Shown one piece after another: positions 10,256 through 20,638 of a stretch of 64,000 nucleotides of DNA. The translations under genes were made by a program, and so were the position numbers. Position 1 is the stretch's first letter; each line of letters opens with the position of its first letter. Below the pieces are notes generated by a model. The model saw only the letters and a program-made list of their open reading frames with translations. It was not told the DNA's origin and searched no databases. Source of the stretch: Sphingomonas sp. (GTDB lineage Bacteria > Pseudomonadota > Alphaproteobacteria > Sphingomonadales > Sphingomonadaceae); NCBI RefSeq assembly GCF_029239295.1, contig NZ_JAQZBC010000014.1:18930-82929 (forward strand). Direction: 5' to 3'.

Positions 10256-11224
10256 TCACGCGACCAGCTGCGCGTTCCCGTCGTCACGCGGCTGCGCTCG
10301 CCAATTGTCGGCAAAGCTCGCTTGATGGACGCAGCTCACCGTGCAGAACGGCGCACACGCCTTCACCGTCGCATATTCGCGCGCCACGTCGTCGCGCGAA
10401 TAGATTTCCAGCGGAATGGCCGGCGTCCCGCGCCGCTGCGAGCAATAATGCACCAGCCCGTCTTCGCAGACATACAGGTACCGCCCGCCCGCGCGGCATC
10501 GCCAGCCGTTCGGCCGGCCATCCATCAGATTGCGCTGGAACGTCCAGTAGTTGAAGCGGTGCGGAATGCCGCCCTCGCGCATCAGCCGGGCATAAACGGC
10601 CCGCTGCGTCGGCGAGAGCGGCGCCAGCGTCCCGCTATCATCGTGCATCACGCCCACGGTGTGCGAAAAGCCGTGCCCGCGCGCCACCTGCGCCACCTCG
10701 ATCGCGTCCTGCGTCCGTTCCTCGCTGATCCCCAGCACCGAATTGATGTTCACCGCGAACTGAGCATGGTCGGCCAGAAGCTGTAGCTTCCCGCGCAGCG
10801 ACTTCAGCGTCTTCTTCGACACCTCGTCCGGCTCCACGCCATCGATCGAGATCTGCAGCGCGTTGAGCCCGGCGGCATTCATCGCCTCGATCCGCTCGCG
10901 CGTCAGGAGAAAGCCGTTGGTGATCGTCGTGACAACCATGTCGCGCGCACGGGCATGGGCAATCACCGCCTCATGCGCCGGGTTGGTCAGCGGCTCGCCG
11001 CCGGTCAGCGTCAGAACGCGGGTGCCCAGATCCGCCAGCCGATCCACCCGCGCCCGCAGCACATCGGCAGCGATCGGCTTCGAAACCTTGTCGAATTCAT
11101 TGCAATAGGTGCAGTCTAGATTGCAGTATCGCGTGACGACCAGATGGGCGAGCAGAGGGCGATGCGGCTCAAGCAGCGCCGTCGACACATAGCGCGCCAC
11201 ATCGCGCAGCTGCGCCCTAGCCAT
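10256..11224 (-). CDS. Radical SAM protein with SPASM-like Cys-rich C-terminus
   Basis: CNLDCTYC, LTGGEPLTNPAH and multiple C-terminal Cys (CRAGG, CEDG, CSQRR, CAPFCTVSC). Confidence 0.85.
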   Translation of the reverse strand: MARAQLRDVARYVSTALLEPHRPLLAHLVVTRYCNLDCTYCNEFDKVSKPIAADVLRARVDRLADLGTRVLTLTGGEPLTNPAHEAVIAHARARDMVVTTITNGFLLTRERIEAMNAAGLNALQISIDGVEPDEVSKKTLKSLRGKLQLLADHAQFAVNINSVLGISEERTQDAIEVAQVARGHGFSHTVGVMHDDSGTLAPLSPTQRAVYARLMREGGIPHRFNYWTFQRNLMDGRPNGWRCRAGGRYLYVCEDGLVHYCSQRRGTPAIPLEIYSRDDVAREYATVKACAPFCTVSCVHQASFADNWRAQPRDDGNAQLVA

Positions 11225-11529
11225 TCGGACGGGCGCCTGAACCGTCTCGTTGCTGGTGGATCATCGCTCCCCCTTCCTGGCTTACGGGTTCCAGCGCCGG
11301 TCTCGATGCCGGCCCTTGGTACTCAAACAGGATCGTAACTGTGCGCGGCGTTCACAAGAGGGGAAAAGTACGCGTCTGCGAAACGACCGGTTTACATGAG
11401 AAGCGCCACAAATCGGTGAGCGCCCAGCGATACGGTGATCGCCACCGGGCTAAGTCGCTGCGCACCAGAAAAGCCGAGAGGACCGCGTGCGCTGCTTCGC
11501 AGCAAGCCAGCGATAGCCGGTCCGGCAAG

Positions 11530-11605
11530 TGGTGGGCGCTGACGGGTTCGAACCGCCGACCTACTCGGTGTAAACGAGCCGCTCTACCAGCTGAGCTAAG
11601 CGCCC
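11530..11605 (-). tRNA. tRNA-Val(TAC), CCA encoded
   Basis: Reverse complement GGGCGCTTAGCTCAGCTGGTAGAGCGGCTCGTTTACACCGAGTAGGTCGGCGGTTCGAACCCGTCAGCGCCCACCA. Confidence 0.95.
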
Positions 11606-11701
11606 CCTTGCGGGAGGACGCTCCTTTAGCGTGCCCGACGGATCGCGCAAGGCTCCTAGAAGCGCTGCTCGAACCAGACCCGCCCACCACGCGGCCCTCA
11701 C

Positions 11702-12093
11702 TCAGATGATCGGCAGCCCCAGCGTGCGCGCCATGGCGACGTAGCGGCGCATTACGTCGAGCCCGCTTTCGGTAAGCGACATGAACGCGCGGCGACGGTC
11801 GAACGGATCGGGCCGACGCTCGAACAGGCCAGCTTCGGTCAGCCGGGCGATCCAGCGGAGCGCGGTGGTAGGGGCGACGGCCGCCGCGATGCACAGGCTG
11901 GAGACGGATACGTGCGCGCGCTCCAGATGCGCGCGTACAGATCCAGCATCATGTCCCAAGCGGGATCCTCAAACAGCCCCGGCCCGACATAGCGATCGCG
12001 CAGTCGGCGCGATCGTACGATCTGCCGGATGTCAGCCGCTGTAATCGAATCGATGCGCTGCTCCGCCGCATAATCGAAGCTGGGCTCCGCCAC
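11702..12093 (-). pseudogene. MarR-like winged-helix regulator split by a one-base frameshift
   Basis: ORF 11839..12093 (MAEPSFDYAAEQRIDS...MMLDLYAR) and ORF 11702..11959 (HLERAHVSVSSLCIAAAVAPTTALRWIARLTEAGLFERR...) join if one C is restored near 11929. Confidence 0.7.
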
Positions 12094-12224
12094 GATTGCA
12101 GTCCGGATCCGCTCATCGTGCTTGGACAGCCGCGCCAGCAGTGTTTCACGCCGCTCGACAATCCATCATCCGAAATGGATGACAATTAACGTGCTCTTTT
12201 GCATCCAATCTGGATGGGTTCAAA

Positions 12225-13733
12225 TCAATCCAGCGCCTTGACGATCTCCTCGACCATCTTCTTCGCATCCGCCAGCAGCATCATCGTGTTGTCACGATAG
12301 AATACTTCATTGTCGACGCCGGCATAGCCTACGCCGCCCATCGAACGCTTCACGAACAATACCGTCTTGGCCTTTTCCACGTCGAGTACAGGCATGCCGT
12401 AGATCGGCGATGTCTTGTCGGTCTTCGCCGCAGGGTTGGTCACGTCATTGGCACCGATGACGAATGCTACGTCGGTCTGCGCGAACTCGGAATTGATATC
12501 CTCCAGCTCGAACACCTCGTCATAAGGCACGTTGGCCTCGGCGAGCAGCACGTTCATATGCCCGGGCATACGGCCGGCAACTGGGTGGATTGCGTATTTT
12601 ACGCGAACGCCCTGCTCCTTCAGCTTGTCCGCCATTTCGCGCAGGATGTGCTGCGCCTGCGCGACGGCCATGCCGTAGCCAGGCACGATGATGACCTGTT
12701 CGGCCTGGCTCATCAGGAAGGCGGCGTCCTCGGCCGAACCGCGCTTCCACGGCCGGTCGATCTGCGCCCCGCCACCGCCGCCGGACGATGCCTCCGCGCC
12801 GAAGCCGCCCGCGATCACGCTGATGAAGCTGCGGTTCATCGCGCGGCACATGATGTAGCTCAGGATCGCGCCCGAGCTGCCGACCAGCGCGCCGGTGATG
12901 ATCATGGCGGTGTTGTGCAGCGTGAAGCCCATCGCCGCCGCCGCCCAGCCGGAATAGCTGTTCAGCATCGACACCACGACCGGCATGTCCGCGCCCCCGA
13001 TCGGGATGATCAGCAGGAAACCGATCGCGAAGGACAGCGCGACGACGATCCAGAAATCGAACGGCGATTGCGTCAGCCAGAAGGAAAAGGAGAACCACAC
13101 GATCATCAGAGCCACGCCCAGATTGATCGCGTGGCGCGCGGGCAGCATGATCGGCGCGCCGCCCATGTTGCCGTTGAGCTTCAGGAAGGCGATGACCGAT
13201 CCGGAGAAGGTAATCGCACCGATCGCGACGCCGAGGATCATCTCGATCCGGCTGACGCCATGGATTGCGGCAAAGGGCGCGCCGATCAGCGGCGTCACCA
13301 GATCAGCGATGCCGAAGGCGACCGGGTTCAGGAAAGCGGCGATCGCCACCAGCACCGCGGCCAGGCCGACGAGGCTGTGGAACGCGGCGACCAGCTGCGG
13401 CATCGCGGTCATCGCGATGCGCCGCGCGGTCACCACGCCGATCACCGCGCCTAGCCCGATCGCCAGCAGGATCTCGATCACCGACAGCGTGTCGACCCGC
13501 CGCAGCACCGCGGCGTAATCGTATCCGGCCACCTCGCCCACCGCGAGAACTGGCATCGTCGGCACGTGCGTCACCAATGTGGTCACCACTGCGATCGCCA
13601 TGCCGATCATGCCGTAGCGATTGCCACGGCGGCTGCTTTCGGGGCTCGACAGCCCGCGCAGCGCCATGATGAAGCACACGCCCGATATCAGGTAGGCCAG
13701 CGCCACCCAGGGATTGTCCGCGACGTGTTCCAC
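12225..13733 (-). CDS. pntB: NAD(P) transhydrogenase subunit beta
   Basis: Multi-TM plus dIII domain: IIVPGYGMAVAQAQH, KYAIHPVAGRMPGHMNVLLAEANVPYD, KRSMGGVGYAG. Confidence 0.95.
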   Translation of the reverse strand: MEHVADNPWVALAYLISGVCFIMALRGLSSPESSRRGNRYGMIGMAIAVVTTLVTHVPTMPVLAVGEVAGYDYAAVLRRVDTLSVIEILLAIGLGAVIGVVTARRIAMTAMPQLVAAFHSLVGLAAVLVAIAAFLNPVAFGIADLVTPLIGAPFAAIHGVSRIEMILGVAIGAITFSGSVIAFLKLNGNMGGAPIMLPARHAINLGVALMIVWFSFSFWLTQSPFDFWIVVALSFAIGFLLIIPIGGADMPVVVSMLNSYSGWAAAAMGFTLHNTAMIITGALVGSSGAILSYIMCRAMNRSFISVIAGGFGAEASSGGGGGAQIDRPWKRGSAEDAAFLMSQAEQVIIVPGYGMAVAQAQHILREMADKLKEQGVRVKYAIHPVAGRMPGHMNVLLAEANVPYDEVFELEDINSEFAQTDVAFVIGANDVTNPAAKTDKTSPIYGMPVLDVEKAKTVLFVKRSMGGVGYAGVDNEVFYRDNTMMLLADAKKMVEEIVKALD

Positions 13734-13820
13734 TATCCTCTACCCCCTAATCGTCATCCCGGGTTCGTCACCCCGGCGGTCGCCAGGATCGCCCTTCCCG
13801 AGCGCGTCTTTGTTGGACGA

Positions 13821-13845
13821 GGCCCCGCCTCGTTGGTGCGGGGCC
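13821..13845. other. Intercistronic hairpin GGCCCCGC-CTCGTTGGT-GCGGGGCC
   Basis: Perfect 8-bp GC stem with 9-nt loop between pntA2 and pntB. Confidence 0.6.
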
Positions 13846-13856
13846 GCTTGTAATCG

Positions 13857-14156
13857 TCAGTGCTTGGCGACCGCGGGCCGCTCCTTCTTCTTGTACATCG
13901 CCAGCATGCGCTGGGTGACGGCGAACCCGCCGAAGATGTTGATGCTGGCCAGCACCACACCCAGCAGGCCGAGCCACTTGGAGGTCGGCGATCCGCTCGC
14001 CGCGGCCGCGATCAGCGCACCGACAATGATGACCGACGAGATCGCGTTGGTCACCGCCATCAGCGGCGTGTGAAGCGCAGGCGTGACCGACCAGACCACG
14101 AAATAGCCGACGAAGCACGCCAGCACGAAGATCGACAGGATCGCGATGAATGACAT
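13857..14156 (-). CDS. pntA2: NAD(P) transhydrogenase subunit alpha, membrane part
   Basis: [44 protein letters not shown]. Confidence 0.92.
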   Translation of the reverse strand: MSFIAILSIFVLACFVGYFVVWSVTPALHTPLMAVTNAISSVIIVGALIAAAASGSPTSKWLGLLGVVLASINIFGGFAVTQRMLAMYKKKERPAVAKH

Positions 14157-14305
14157 GATCTACTCCTGATCCTTCCGCGCGCGGAAGGGCTGACCTCCGG
14201 CGACATGCCGGTGGTGGAGATGCGCCCCGCTGGACGCCGATATTTTCGCAATAATGCCCCGGCGCCCCGCGCCGCGGCTCCCCTCCCCATCATGGGGAGG
14301 AGCGA

Positions 14306-15442
14306 TCACGACAGCAGCCTGGGATTGACGATCTGGCCGTCGCGGGTCAGCCGCACGGCGTCGCCGATTTCCTCGTCCAGCACGGGCCGGCCGGCATCCT
14401 TGTCCCAGAAGGCGGACAGGAAGTTGAACAGGTTGCGTGAAAACAGCGCGGAGGCATCCGCCGCCAGCCGCGATGGCACGTTGCGATGGCCGACGATCTT
14501 CACGCCGTGGCGCTCGACCACCTGGCCGGCGACCGCGCCCTCGACGTTTCCGCCCTGCTCCACCGCCAGATCGATGATGACGCTGCCCGGTCGCATGGTC
14601 GCGATCTGCGCATCGCTGACGAGGCGCGGCGCGGGCCGGCCCGGGATCAGCGCGGTGGTGATCACGATGTCCTGCTTGGCGATGTGGCTGGATACCAGTT
14701 CGGCCTGTGCCTTCTGATATTCCTCGCTCATCTCGGTCGCATAGCCGCCCGAGCCTTCGCCCTCGATCCCCTTCACATTCTCGACGAAGATCGGCTTGGC
14801 GCCGAGCGAGAGGATCTGCTCCTTGGTCGCCGATCGCACGTCGGTCGCGGATACCTGCGCGCCCAGCCGGCGGGCGGTGGCGATCGCCTGCAGGCCGGCG
14901 ACGCCCACGCCCATGACGAAGAGCTTGGCGGCGGATACCGTGCCTGCCGCAGTCATCATCATCGGAAAGGCGCGGTCATATTCCGCCGCTGCGTCCAGCA
15001 CTGCCTTATATCCCGACAGGTTGGACTGCGACGACAGGATGTCCATCGATTGCGCGCGGGTGATTCGCGGCATGAATTCCATCGCCAGCGCCTCGAGCCC
15101 GGCGGCGGCATAGGCGTCGACGCGGGCACGCCCGCCCTGTTCGCCCGTACCGAAGGGGTTCAGCCCTGCGACCAGCCACGCGCCGCGCTTGGCATTGGCG
15201 ATGGAGGCGGGATCCGGTCCCTGGACAGCCAGGATGATATCCGCTCCGTCGACCACCGCGCCCCGCTCGGCCACCGTGGCGCCCGCATCGCGGTACGCCT
15301 GGTCGGCGATCGAGGCGCTGGCGCCGGCGCCAGCCTCCACGGCCAGATCAGCGCCTAGCTGAATGAACTTCTTCACCGTTTCCGGTGTCGCCGCCACTCG
15401 CCGTTCGCCGTCCGCCCCCTCCTTGAGGACAGCGATCTTCAT
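14306..15442 (-). CDS. pntA1: NAD(P) transhydrogenase subunit alpha, NAD-binding part 1
   Basis: MKIAVLKEGADGERRVAATPETVKK; GVGVAGLQAIATARRLGAQVSATDVR. Confidence 0.94.
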   Translation of the reverse strand: MKIAVLKEGADGERRVAATPETVKKFIQLGADLAVEAGAGASASIADQAYRDAGATVAERGAVVDGADIILAVQGPDPASIANAKRGAWLVAGLNPFGTGEQGGRARVDAYAAAGLEALAMEFMPRITRAQSMDILSSQSNLSGYKAVLDAAAEYDRAFPMMMTAAGTVSAAKLFVMGVGVAGLQAIATARRLGAQVSATDVRSATKEQILSLGAKPIFVENVKGIEGEGSGGYATEMSEEYQKAQAELVSSHIAKQDIVITTALIPGRPAPRLVSDAQIATMRPGSVIIDLAVEQGGNVEGAVAGQVVERHGVKIVGHRNVPSRLAADASALFSRNLFNFLSAFWDKDAGRPVLDEEIGDAVRLTRDGQIVNPRLLS

Positions 15443-15445
15443 GGC

Positions 15446-15583
15446 TTAGGCGATCAGCCAGACGACAAACGCGGCCAATGCCACGCAGCCGATCGTTCCC
15501 CACTTCAGCATGCCCATGACTCTGCCATAGGTTGCTTCATGCGCCGTCATGTCGTCATGGTGATTTGCGCTGTGCTGGGCCAT
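15446..15583 (-). CDS. aa3-type cytochrome c oxidase subunit IV (45 aa, not in the ORF track)
   Basis: Hand translation MAQHSANHHDDMTAHEATYGRVMGMLKWGTIGCVALAAFVVWLIA: typical small aa3 subunit IV with one TM helix. Confidence 0.88.
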   Translation of the reverse strand: MAQHSANHHDDMTAHEATYGRVMGMLKWGTIGCVALAAFVVWLIA

Positions 15584-15708
15584 TGTCTTCCTCTTTCCAC
15601 TGCTTTGAAGTTCGTCTTAGTCCGGTCGGCGCCTTCGCCTCAAGCCTGCTTAAGCGAGCTTTTACTTGCATGCCATAAAGTGGGGCACTGGATGAAACGG
15701 GACGAATC

Positions 15709-17130
15709 ATGACGCGAAACGGCCAGCGCATGCTGATGCTGATCGATGACGAGCCCGCGCAGCGCCGGCTGGTGGCGGCGCTTGCCTCGCGTGGGGGGTG
15801 GCGCACCCTGTTCGCAGGCGATGCCGAAACAGCGATTGCGACGCTCGGCACGCAGGAGGGGATGCAGCTCGACGCGATCCTGTTCGACCATTGGGGAGAG
15901 GATGCGGATGCGTCCGCGCTGATCGCCGAATTGCGTTCGCGTCGCCCGGCCCTGCCGGTGCTGGTGGTGACCGCCAATGGCTCGGTGGCGCATGCGGTGA
16001 ATGCGATGCGCGCCGGCGCGACCGATTTTCTGGTGAAGCCGCTGGCGCCTGAGCGCCTGCTCCAGGCGCTCGACGCCGCCGTCGCCGATACGGCCGCGGG
16101 TGAGCTTCGCCCGCTCACAGAGAAGATCCCGGCAATGCTGGGCTTCGACGAGATCGTCGGCTCGGCGCCGCAGTTCCGCGCCGCGCTCGCCATCGCTGCC
16201 AAGGCTGCGCGCGCCCGCGTCGCCGTCCTCATCGAGGGCGAAAGCGGGGTCGGCAAGGAAGTGGTGGCAGAGGCTGTCCATGCCGCCAGCCCGCGCGCGA
16301 AGAAGCCGATGCTGACGGTGAATTGCGGCTCGCTGCCTGCGAATCAGCTCGACAGCGAATTATTCGGCCATGAAACGGGCGCCTTCGCCGGCGCCTTCGA
16401 TCGCAAGGTCGGAAAGTTCGTCGAAGCCGATGGTGGCACGCTGTTAATCGACGAGATCGGCGAAATGCCGCTCGAAACACAAGGCCGGCTGCTCGACACC
16501 CTTCAGACCGGCATGGTCCACCCGCTGGGCGGGCGCCACCCGCGCGAGGTGGACGTGCGAGTCATCGTCGCCACCAATCGGCGGCTGGCGGAAGAGGTGG
16601 AGGCCGGGAATTTCCGCGAGGACCTGTATTTCCGCCTCAACATCGCACCTGTCACGATCCCGCCGCTGCGCGAACGGGCGCAGGATATCCCGGCGCTCGC
16701 CCGCCACTTGCTGGCGCGAATCGCGCTTCAGCCCGGTTTGCGTCAGCTTGGCGTCACGGACGACGCGCTCGGGCTGCTGATGGATTACGACTGGCCCGGC
16801 AACGTGCGCCAGCTCCAGAACGCCTTGTTCCGCGCCGCAGTGCTGTGTGAAGGCGACGCGCTGACCCGCGCCGATTTCCCGCAGATCGCGACCCTCAACA
16901 CCCGCCGCGTCCGCGCGCCGCAACCACAGCATATGGCCACCTCGGGCGGCGTGGAGCTGTTCCGCCCCGACGGCAATCTGCGCATGCTCGAAGAAATCGA
17001 GGCGGACGTGATTCGGCTCGCCATCGGCCATTACCGCGGTCGCATGACGGAGGTCGCGCGCCGGCTCGGCATCGGCCGGTCGACGCTGTACCGCAAGCTG
17101 GGCGAGCTGGGCATCGACAACGCGGCCTGA
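15709..17130 (+). CDS. Sigma-54-dependent response regulator (NtrC type)
   Basis: Receiver-like N-terminus, AAA+ [28 protein letters not shown], Fis-type HTH at C-terminus. Confidence 0.92.
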   Translation: MTRNGQRMLMLIDDEPAQRRLVAALASRGGWRTLFAGDAETAIATLGTQEGMQLDAILFDHWGEDADASALIAELRSRRPALPVLVVTANGSVAHAVNAMRAGATDFLVKPLAPERLLQALDAAVADTAAGELRPLTEKIPAMLGFDEIVGSAPQFRAALAIAAKAARARVAVLIEGESGVGKEVVAEAVHAASPRAKKPMLTVNCGSLPANQLDSELFGHETGAFAGAFDRKVGKFVEADGGTLLIDEIGEMPLETQGRLLDTLQTGMVHPLGGRHPREVDVRVIVATNRRLAEEVEAGNFREDLYFRLNIAPVTIPPLRERAQDIPALARHLLARIALQPGLRQLGVTDDALGLLMDYDWPGNVRQLQNALFRAAVLCEGDALTRADFPQIATLNTRRVRAPQPQHMATSGGVELFRPDGNLRMLEEIEADVIRLAIGHYRGRMTEVARRLGIGRSTLYRKLGELGIDNAA

Positions 17131-17159
17131 GCCGCACGACGCCCAGCCGGCCTCGCTTT

Positions 17160-18053
17160 TTATCCGCCCGTCCGAACCTCCTCCTTGCGCAGACGCTCGG
17201 CAAGCGCGCGCTCCGACGCTTCGGCATAGCTGCGGCAGGCGCCGGGATTGCTGAGATAGCGTGTCTTGGCACCACCCTGGTCCGCATGCGCGGTGATCAG
17301 GATGTCACACCGCATTTTCTTCATCGTCGCGTAAGTCTGCGCGAAGGCGGTGCGAATCCCTGCGCTGGTCGGCGCGCTGTACCGATATCCGTCGGCCGAG
17401 ACGGGATTGAGGCTGGAGGCGAAGACAACCGTCCGGCACGTGGCACCTTCGCACGCCGGCCAGCTCCAACTCACGCTGCCGGCGGTATGCCCCGCGGTCT
17501 GATGCGCGGTCACCGTCACCTTGCCCAGCGTCAGCCCCTCGCCATTCGAGATCGTGCGCACCTTGGCCACCGGCGGAAAGCTGTGATCATAGGCCAGTTG
17601 CGGATCATCCTTGTCCAGCCGCCCGCTCTTCAAGCCCGCGGCCGCCCGGTTGCCCGCAACCACCGTCGCGCCAGTATCGCGCACCAGTGCCGCCAGCCCG
17701 CCGGCATGGTCGAAATGCGGCTCGGTGCTCAGGATGAACTTGATGTCCTGCGGCTTGAAACCAAGCTGGCGAACATTGTCGAGGATGCGCGGCGCGGCTT
17801 GCGGCAAGGCGGCATCGACCAGGATCAGCCCCGCCCCCGTGTCGATCAGCGCGACGCTCAAGCCGCCGAATCCGACCAGGTAGGTCGTGCCGAAGACCTT
17901 TTCGGGTGCGCGCGGCGCCAGCCACGTCGCTTCACGGTCGCGCGCCAGCGGTCGGGTGAGTGGATCGGGCGTCTGCTGCGGGGCAGTTGCCTGCTGCGCA
18001 CTCGCGGTGCCGGTCAGCAGCAGGGCAGCAATCAGAATACCGGGTCGGCGCAC
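17160..18053 (-). CDS. Subclass B3 metallo-beta-lactamase with Glu in the first zinc-ligand motif (EPHFDH)
   Basis: Signal peptide; LSTEPHFDHAGG, QTAGHTAGSVSWSW, DILITAHADQ. Confidence 0.88.
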   Translation of the reverse strand: MRRPGILIAALLLTGTASAQQATAPQQTPDPLTRPLARDREATWLAPRAPEKVFGTTYLVGFGGLSVALIDTGAGLILVDAALPQAAPRILDNVRQLGFKPQDIKFILSTEPHFDHAGGLAALVRDTGATVVAGNRAAAGLKSGRLDKDDPQLAYDHSFPPVAKVRTISNGEGLTLGKVTVTAHQTAGHTAGSVSWSWPACEGATCRTVVFASSLNPVSADGYRYSAPTSAGIRTAFAQTYATMKKMRCDILITAHADQGGAKTRYLSNPGACRSYAEASERALAERLRKEEVRTGG

Positions 18054-18177
18054 CATTGGTTGATCTCCTCTGTGCTGCCTTGTCGCCGCGCCGGGCGACC
18101 ACGACAAGAGGAGGTCACAGAGAAAGGCTCAGCGATGCGCCATCCCGTCGCGGCCGCCCTGTGCAGGCCGCAAGGGA

Positions 18178-18540
18178 TTACTTGCCGCTGCCCTCGCTCG
18201 CGTTGATCCGCGCCCAACGCGCCTTGCGCTCGGCCTGCCGGTACGCCTGGTTCTGCCGCAGCCGGTCAAACCCGGCGACCTTCTTCTTGGCCAGCTCCGG
18301 GCCCAGTTCCGGGAACATCGCGTCCACCATCTGCGCGCGCTCCAGCCGCTCGCGGTACATCGTCGGCGTCATGTCGCCGCTGCTCGGAACGGCAGGATTG
18401 AACGACGGATCATTCTGGCCGCCGAAGGTGCCGATCGGCGTGGGCGCTCCGGGCGCCGTGCCGGGAACAGCCAATGTCGCACTCTGCGCGAGGGCGCCAC
18501 CACCGGAAAGAAGCAAGGCTGCGGCCAGTACAATCTTCAT
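18178..18540 (-). CDS. Hypothetical secreted protein
   Basis: Clear signal peptide MKIVLAAALLLSGGGALAQ. Confidence 0.65.
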   Translation of the reverse strand: MKIVLAAALLLSGGGALAQSATLAVPGTAPGAPTPIGTFGGQNDPSFNPAVPSSGDMTPTMYRERLERAQMVDAMFPELGPELAKKKVAGFDRLRQNQAYRQAERKARWARINASEGSGK

Positions 18541-18630
18541 CGGACCTCTCCTGCAGGGATCACCCGTTTCTACTCAAACCCTCATATACCTAACCTGTTC
18601 CGATTTTCCGGGGTCGTCAACGCCTTGGTT

Positions 18631-19362
18631 TCACAGGCGAAGCGGAGCGGACTGCGCCTCGCTGCCGCGCGGAGCGTCCTCGATCGCGCGCACCCACTCG
18701 GGCAGGTCCGCCAGGCTCTCCAGCTCGCGAAAGCGGGCGGCATCCTGCGGGGGCGCTGCCACCTCATGCGCCCAGGCGCCCTCCTGCGGTACATACGCCG
18801 CCCAGGCGCCGGCCGCGAGCGCAGGCAGCACGTCCGATCGCATCGAATCGCCCGCCATCAGCGCGTACTCCGGTGCCACGCCATACCGCTCGAACAGCCG
18901 GGTAAAGGTCTCCTCCTTCTTGTCGCTGACGATCTCCACGCCGTGGAACATCTCGCCCAGCCCCGATGCCGCCAGCTTCATCTCCTGGTGCAACAGATCC
19001 CCCTTGGTGACGAGCACCAGCCGGGCCGTTTCCGCCAGCGCGCGCAGCGTATCCTCGATCCCGTCCAGCAGCTCGACCGGATGCGCCAGAAGCGCGCGCC
19101 CCGCCTCCAGCACCGCCACGATCGCGTCTGCATTGGCGCCGAATTCCAGCGCCGTCTCGATCATCGACAGCGTGAAGCTCTTCGCGCCATAGCCATAGAG
19201 CGGCAGGTTGCGCACCTCGACCGCCGCCAGCCGGTCGCGCGCGATCCCCGCCTCGGCGAACGGCGCCAGCATCGCCACGAACGCATCCTCCGCCGCCGCG
19301 AAGAAGCGCATGTTGTGCCACAGCGTGTCGTCGGCATCGAGGCAGATGAGGTCGATCGGCAT
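18631..19362 (-). CDS. HAD family hydrolase
   Basis: LDADDTLWHN, LVTKGD and MAGDSMRSDVLPALAAG motifs. Confidence 0.88.
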   Translation of the reverse strand: MPIDLICLDADDTLWHNMRFFAAAEDAFVAMLAPFAEAGIARDRLAAVEVRNLPLYGYGAKSFTLSMIETALEFGANADAIVAVLEAGRALLAHPVELLDGIEDTLRALAETARLVLVTKGDLLHQEMKLAASGLGEMFHGVEIVSDKKEETFTRLFERYGVAPEYALMAGDSMRSDVLPALAAGAWAAYVPQEGAWAHEVAAPPQDAARFRELESLADLPEWVRAIEDAPRGSEAQSAPLRL

Positions 19363-19517
19363 GGCGCGCCTCATACTAGCGATGCGCCGGCGCCGACCAG
19401 CCGGTCCGAACGGCGGGAACCATCACGGCGGCGGCGGCGTACATCCACCACCGGGATCGGTTGACGCGCCCTGCGCCGTCATTTATTGACACCCCTGTCA
19501 GTAAGGAGCCCAACTCA

Positions 19518-20315
19518 ATGGCCGCTAAGCTTCCCCCCTTCCCCGGCAGCACTGGCCGGCGTGACTGGAACACTGCGTTTGACGCGATCAAGAAGCTGAT
19601 GAGCAACGGTGACGATACCGTTCAGGTTTTCCGGATCATGCGCGCGCTGAACGTCGGCAGCACCGAATGGGGCTATGCCAAGCTGCTGAGCACCGAAGAA
19701 GGTGGCCGGATCGCGCGTGAGCAGGCCGAATTGTCCGAACGCTTTTCAGATCGCGCGTGGGTCGACAGCTTCGCCCCGGGCACAGTCGGCGCCGCCTATC
19801 GCGATTTCCTCGACAGCACCGGCTATTCGGCCGACGGCCTCGTCGCGGTCAGCCGCGAAGGCAATGAGAATGTCGAGATCAACCATCCCTATGCCTGGTT
19901 CGGCCGCCGCACGCGCGACATCCACGACATCTGGCACGTGCTGACCGGCTACAAGGCTGATGAAAGCCTTGGCGAAGCGGCGCTGGTCGCGTTCAGCTAC
20001 GCCCAGGTCGGCGGCGCCGGCTGGGCCTTCATCGGGTCGGCCGCCGCGCTCAAGAGCCTGCGCGTGACCAAGGGTACGCTGTTCGCCCGCGCGGTGCTCG
20101 AAGGATATCAGCGCGGGAAGGCAGCCAAATGGCTGGCTGGCGAGGATTATCTGAAGCTGATGGACGAGCCGCTCGGCGCCGCGCGCAAGCGTCTGGGCCT
20201 GACCGAGCCGGTACTGTACCGCCGCGCCCAGGCCGAACTCGGCGAGGAAATGGCCTCCTACCTCAGCCAGCAGCGCGAGAAGTCGGAAGAACAGCAAATG
20301 CCGCTCGCCGCCTGA
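19518..20315 (+). CDS. Coq4 family protein
   Basis: RRTRDIHDIWHVLTGY (HDxxH) motif. Confidence 0.8.
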   Translation: MAAKLPPFPGSTGRRDWNTAFDAIKKLMSNGDDTVQVFRIMRALNVGSTEWGYAKLLSTEEGGRIAREQAELSERFSDRAWVDSFAPGTVGAAYRDFLDSTGYSADGLVAVSREGNENVEINHPYAWFGRRTRDIHDIWHVLTGYKADESLGEAALVAFSYAQVGGAGWAFIGSAAALKSLRVTKGTLFARAVLEGYQRGKAAKWLAGEDYLKLMDEPLGAARKRLGLTEPVLYRRAQAELGEEMASYLSQQREKSEEQQMPLAA

Positions 20316-20349
20316 ACCGGCAGCGGCGCTGCCTCAGCGACCGAAACGC

Positions 20350-20386
20350 AAAAAAGCGGGCGCCCGGATGGGCCGCCCGCTTTTTT
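20350..20386. terminator. Bidirectional rho-independent terminator
   Basis: AAAAAAGCGGGCG...CGCCCGCTTTTTT hairpin after the Coq4 gene. Confidence 0.9.
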
Positions 20387-20638
20387 CTTGCTGAACCCGA
20401 TCGTCCTGCCGCCGCGCAACGTGAGACGTTGCTCGCTCGGCGCAGGTGACGGCAAAGGCAATGTGACCGCCCATCATCCGGCCATGCATTACGCGCGCTA
20501 TGCGGCGTGCCCGTGCGGGGCATCGGATATGGAGGGGGAAGCATAGAGCACGGCAGCACACATCGGTCGCTACCGGGAGGTCATCGGTGGTGTCAGCGCA
20601 CAGCTTGGTAAGGCCAGCCGCTGACCACCGGTTTCGGT

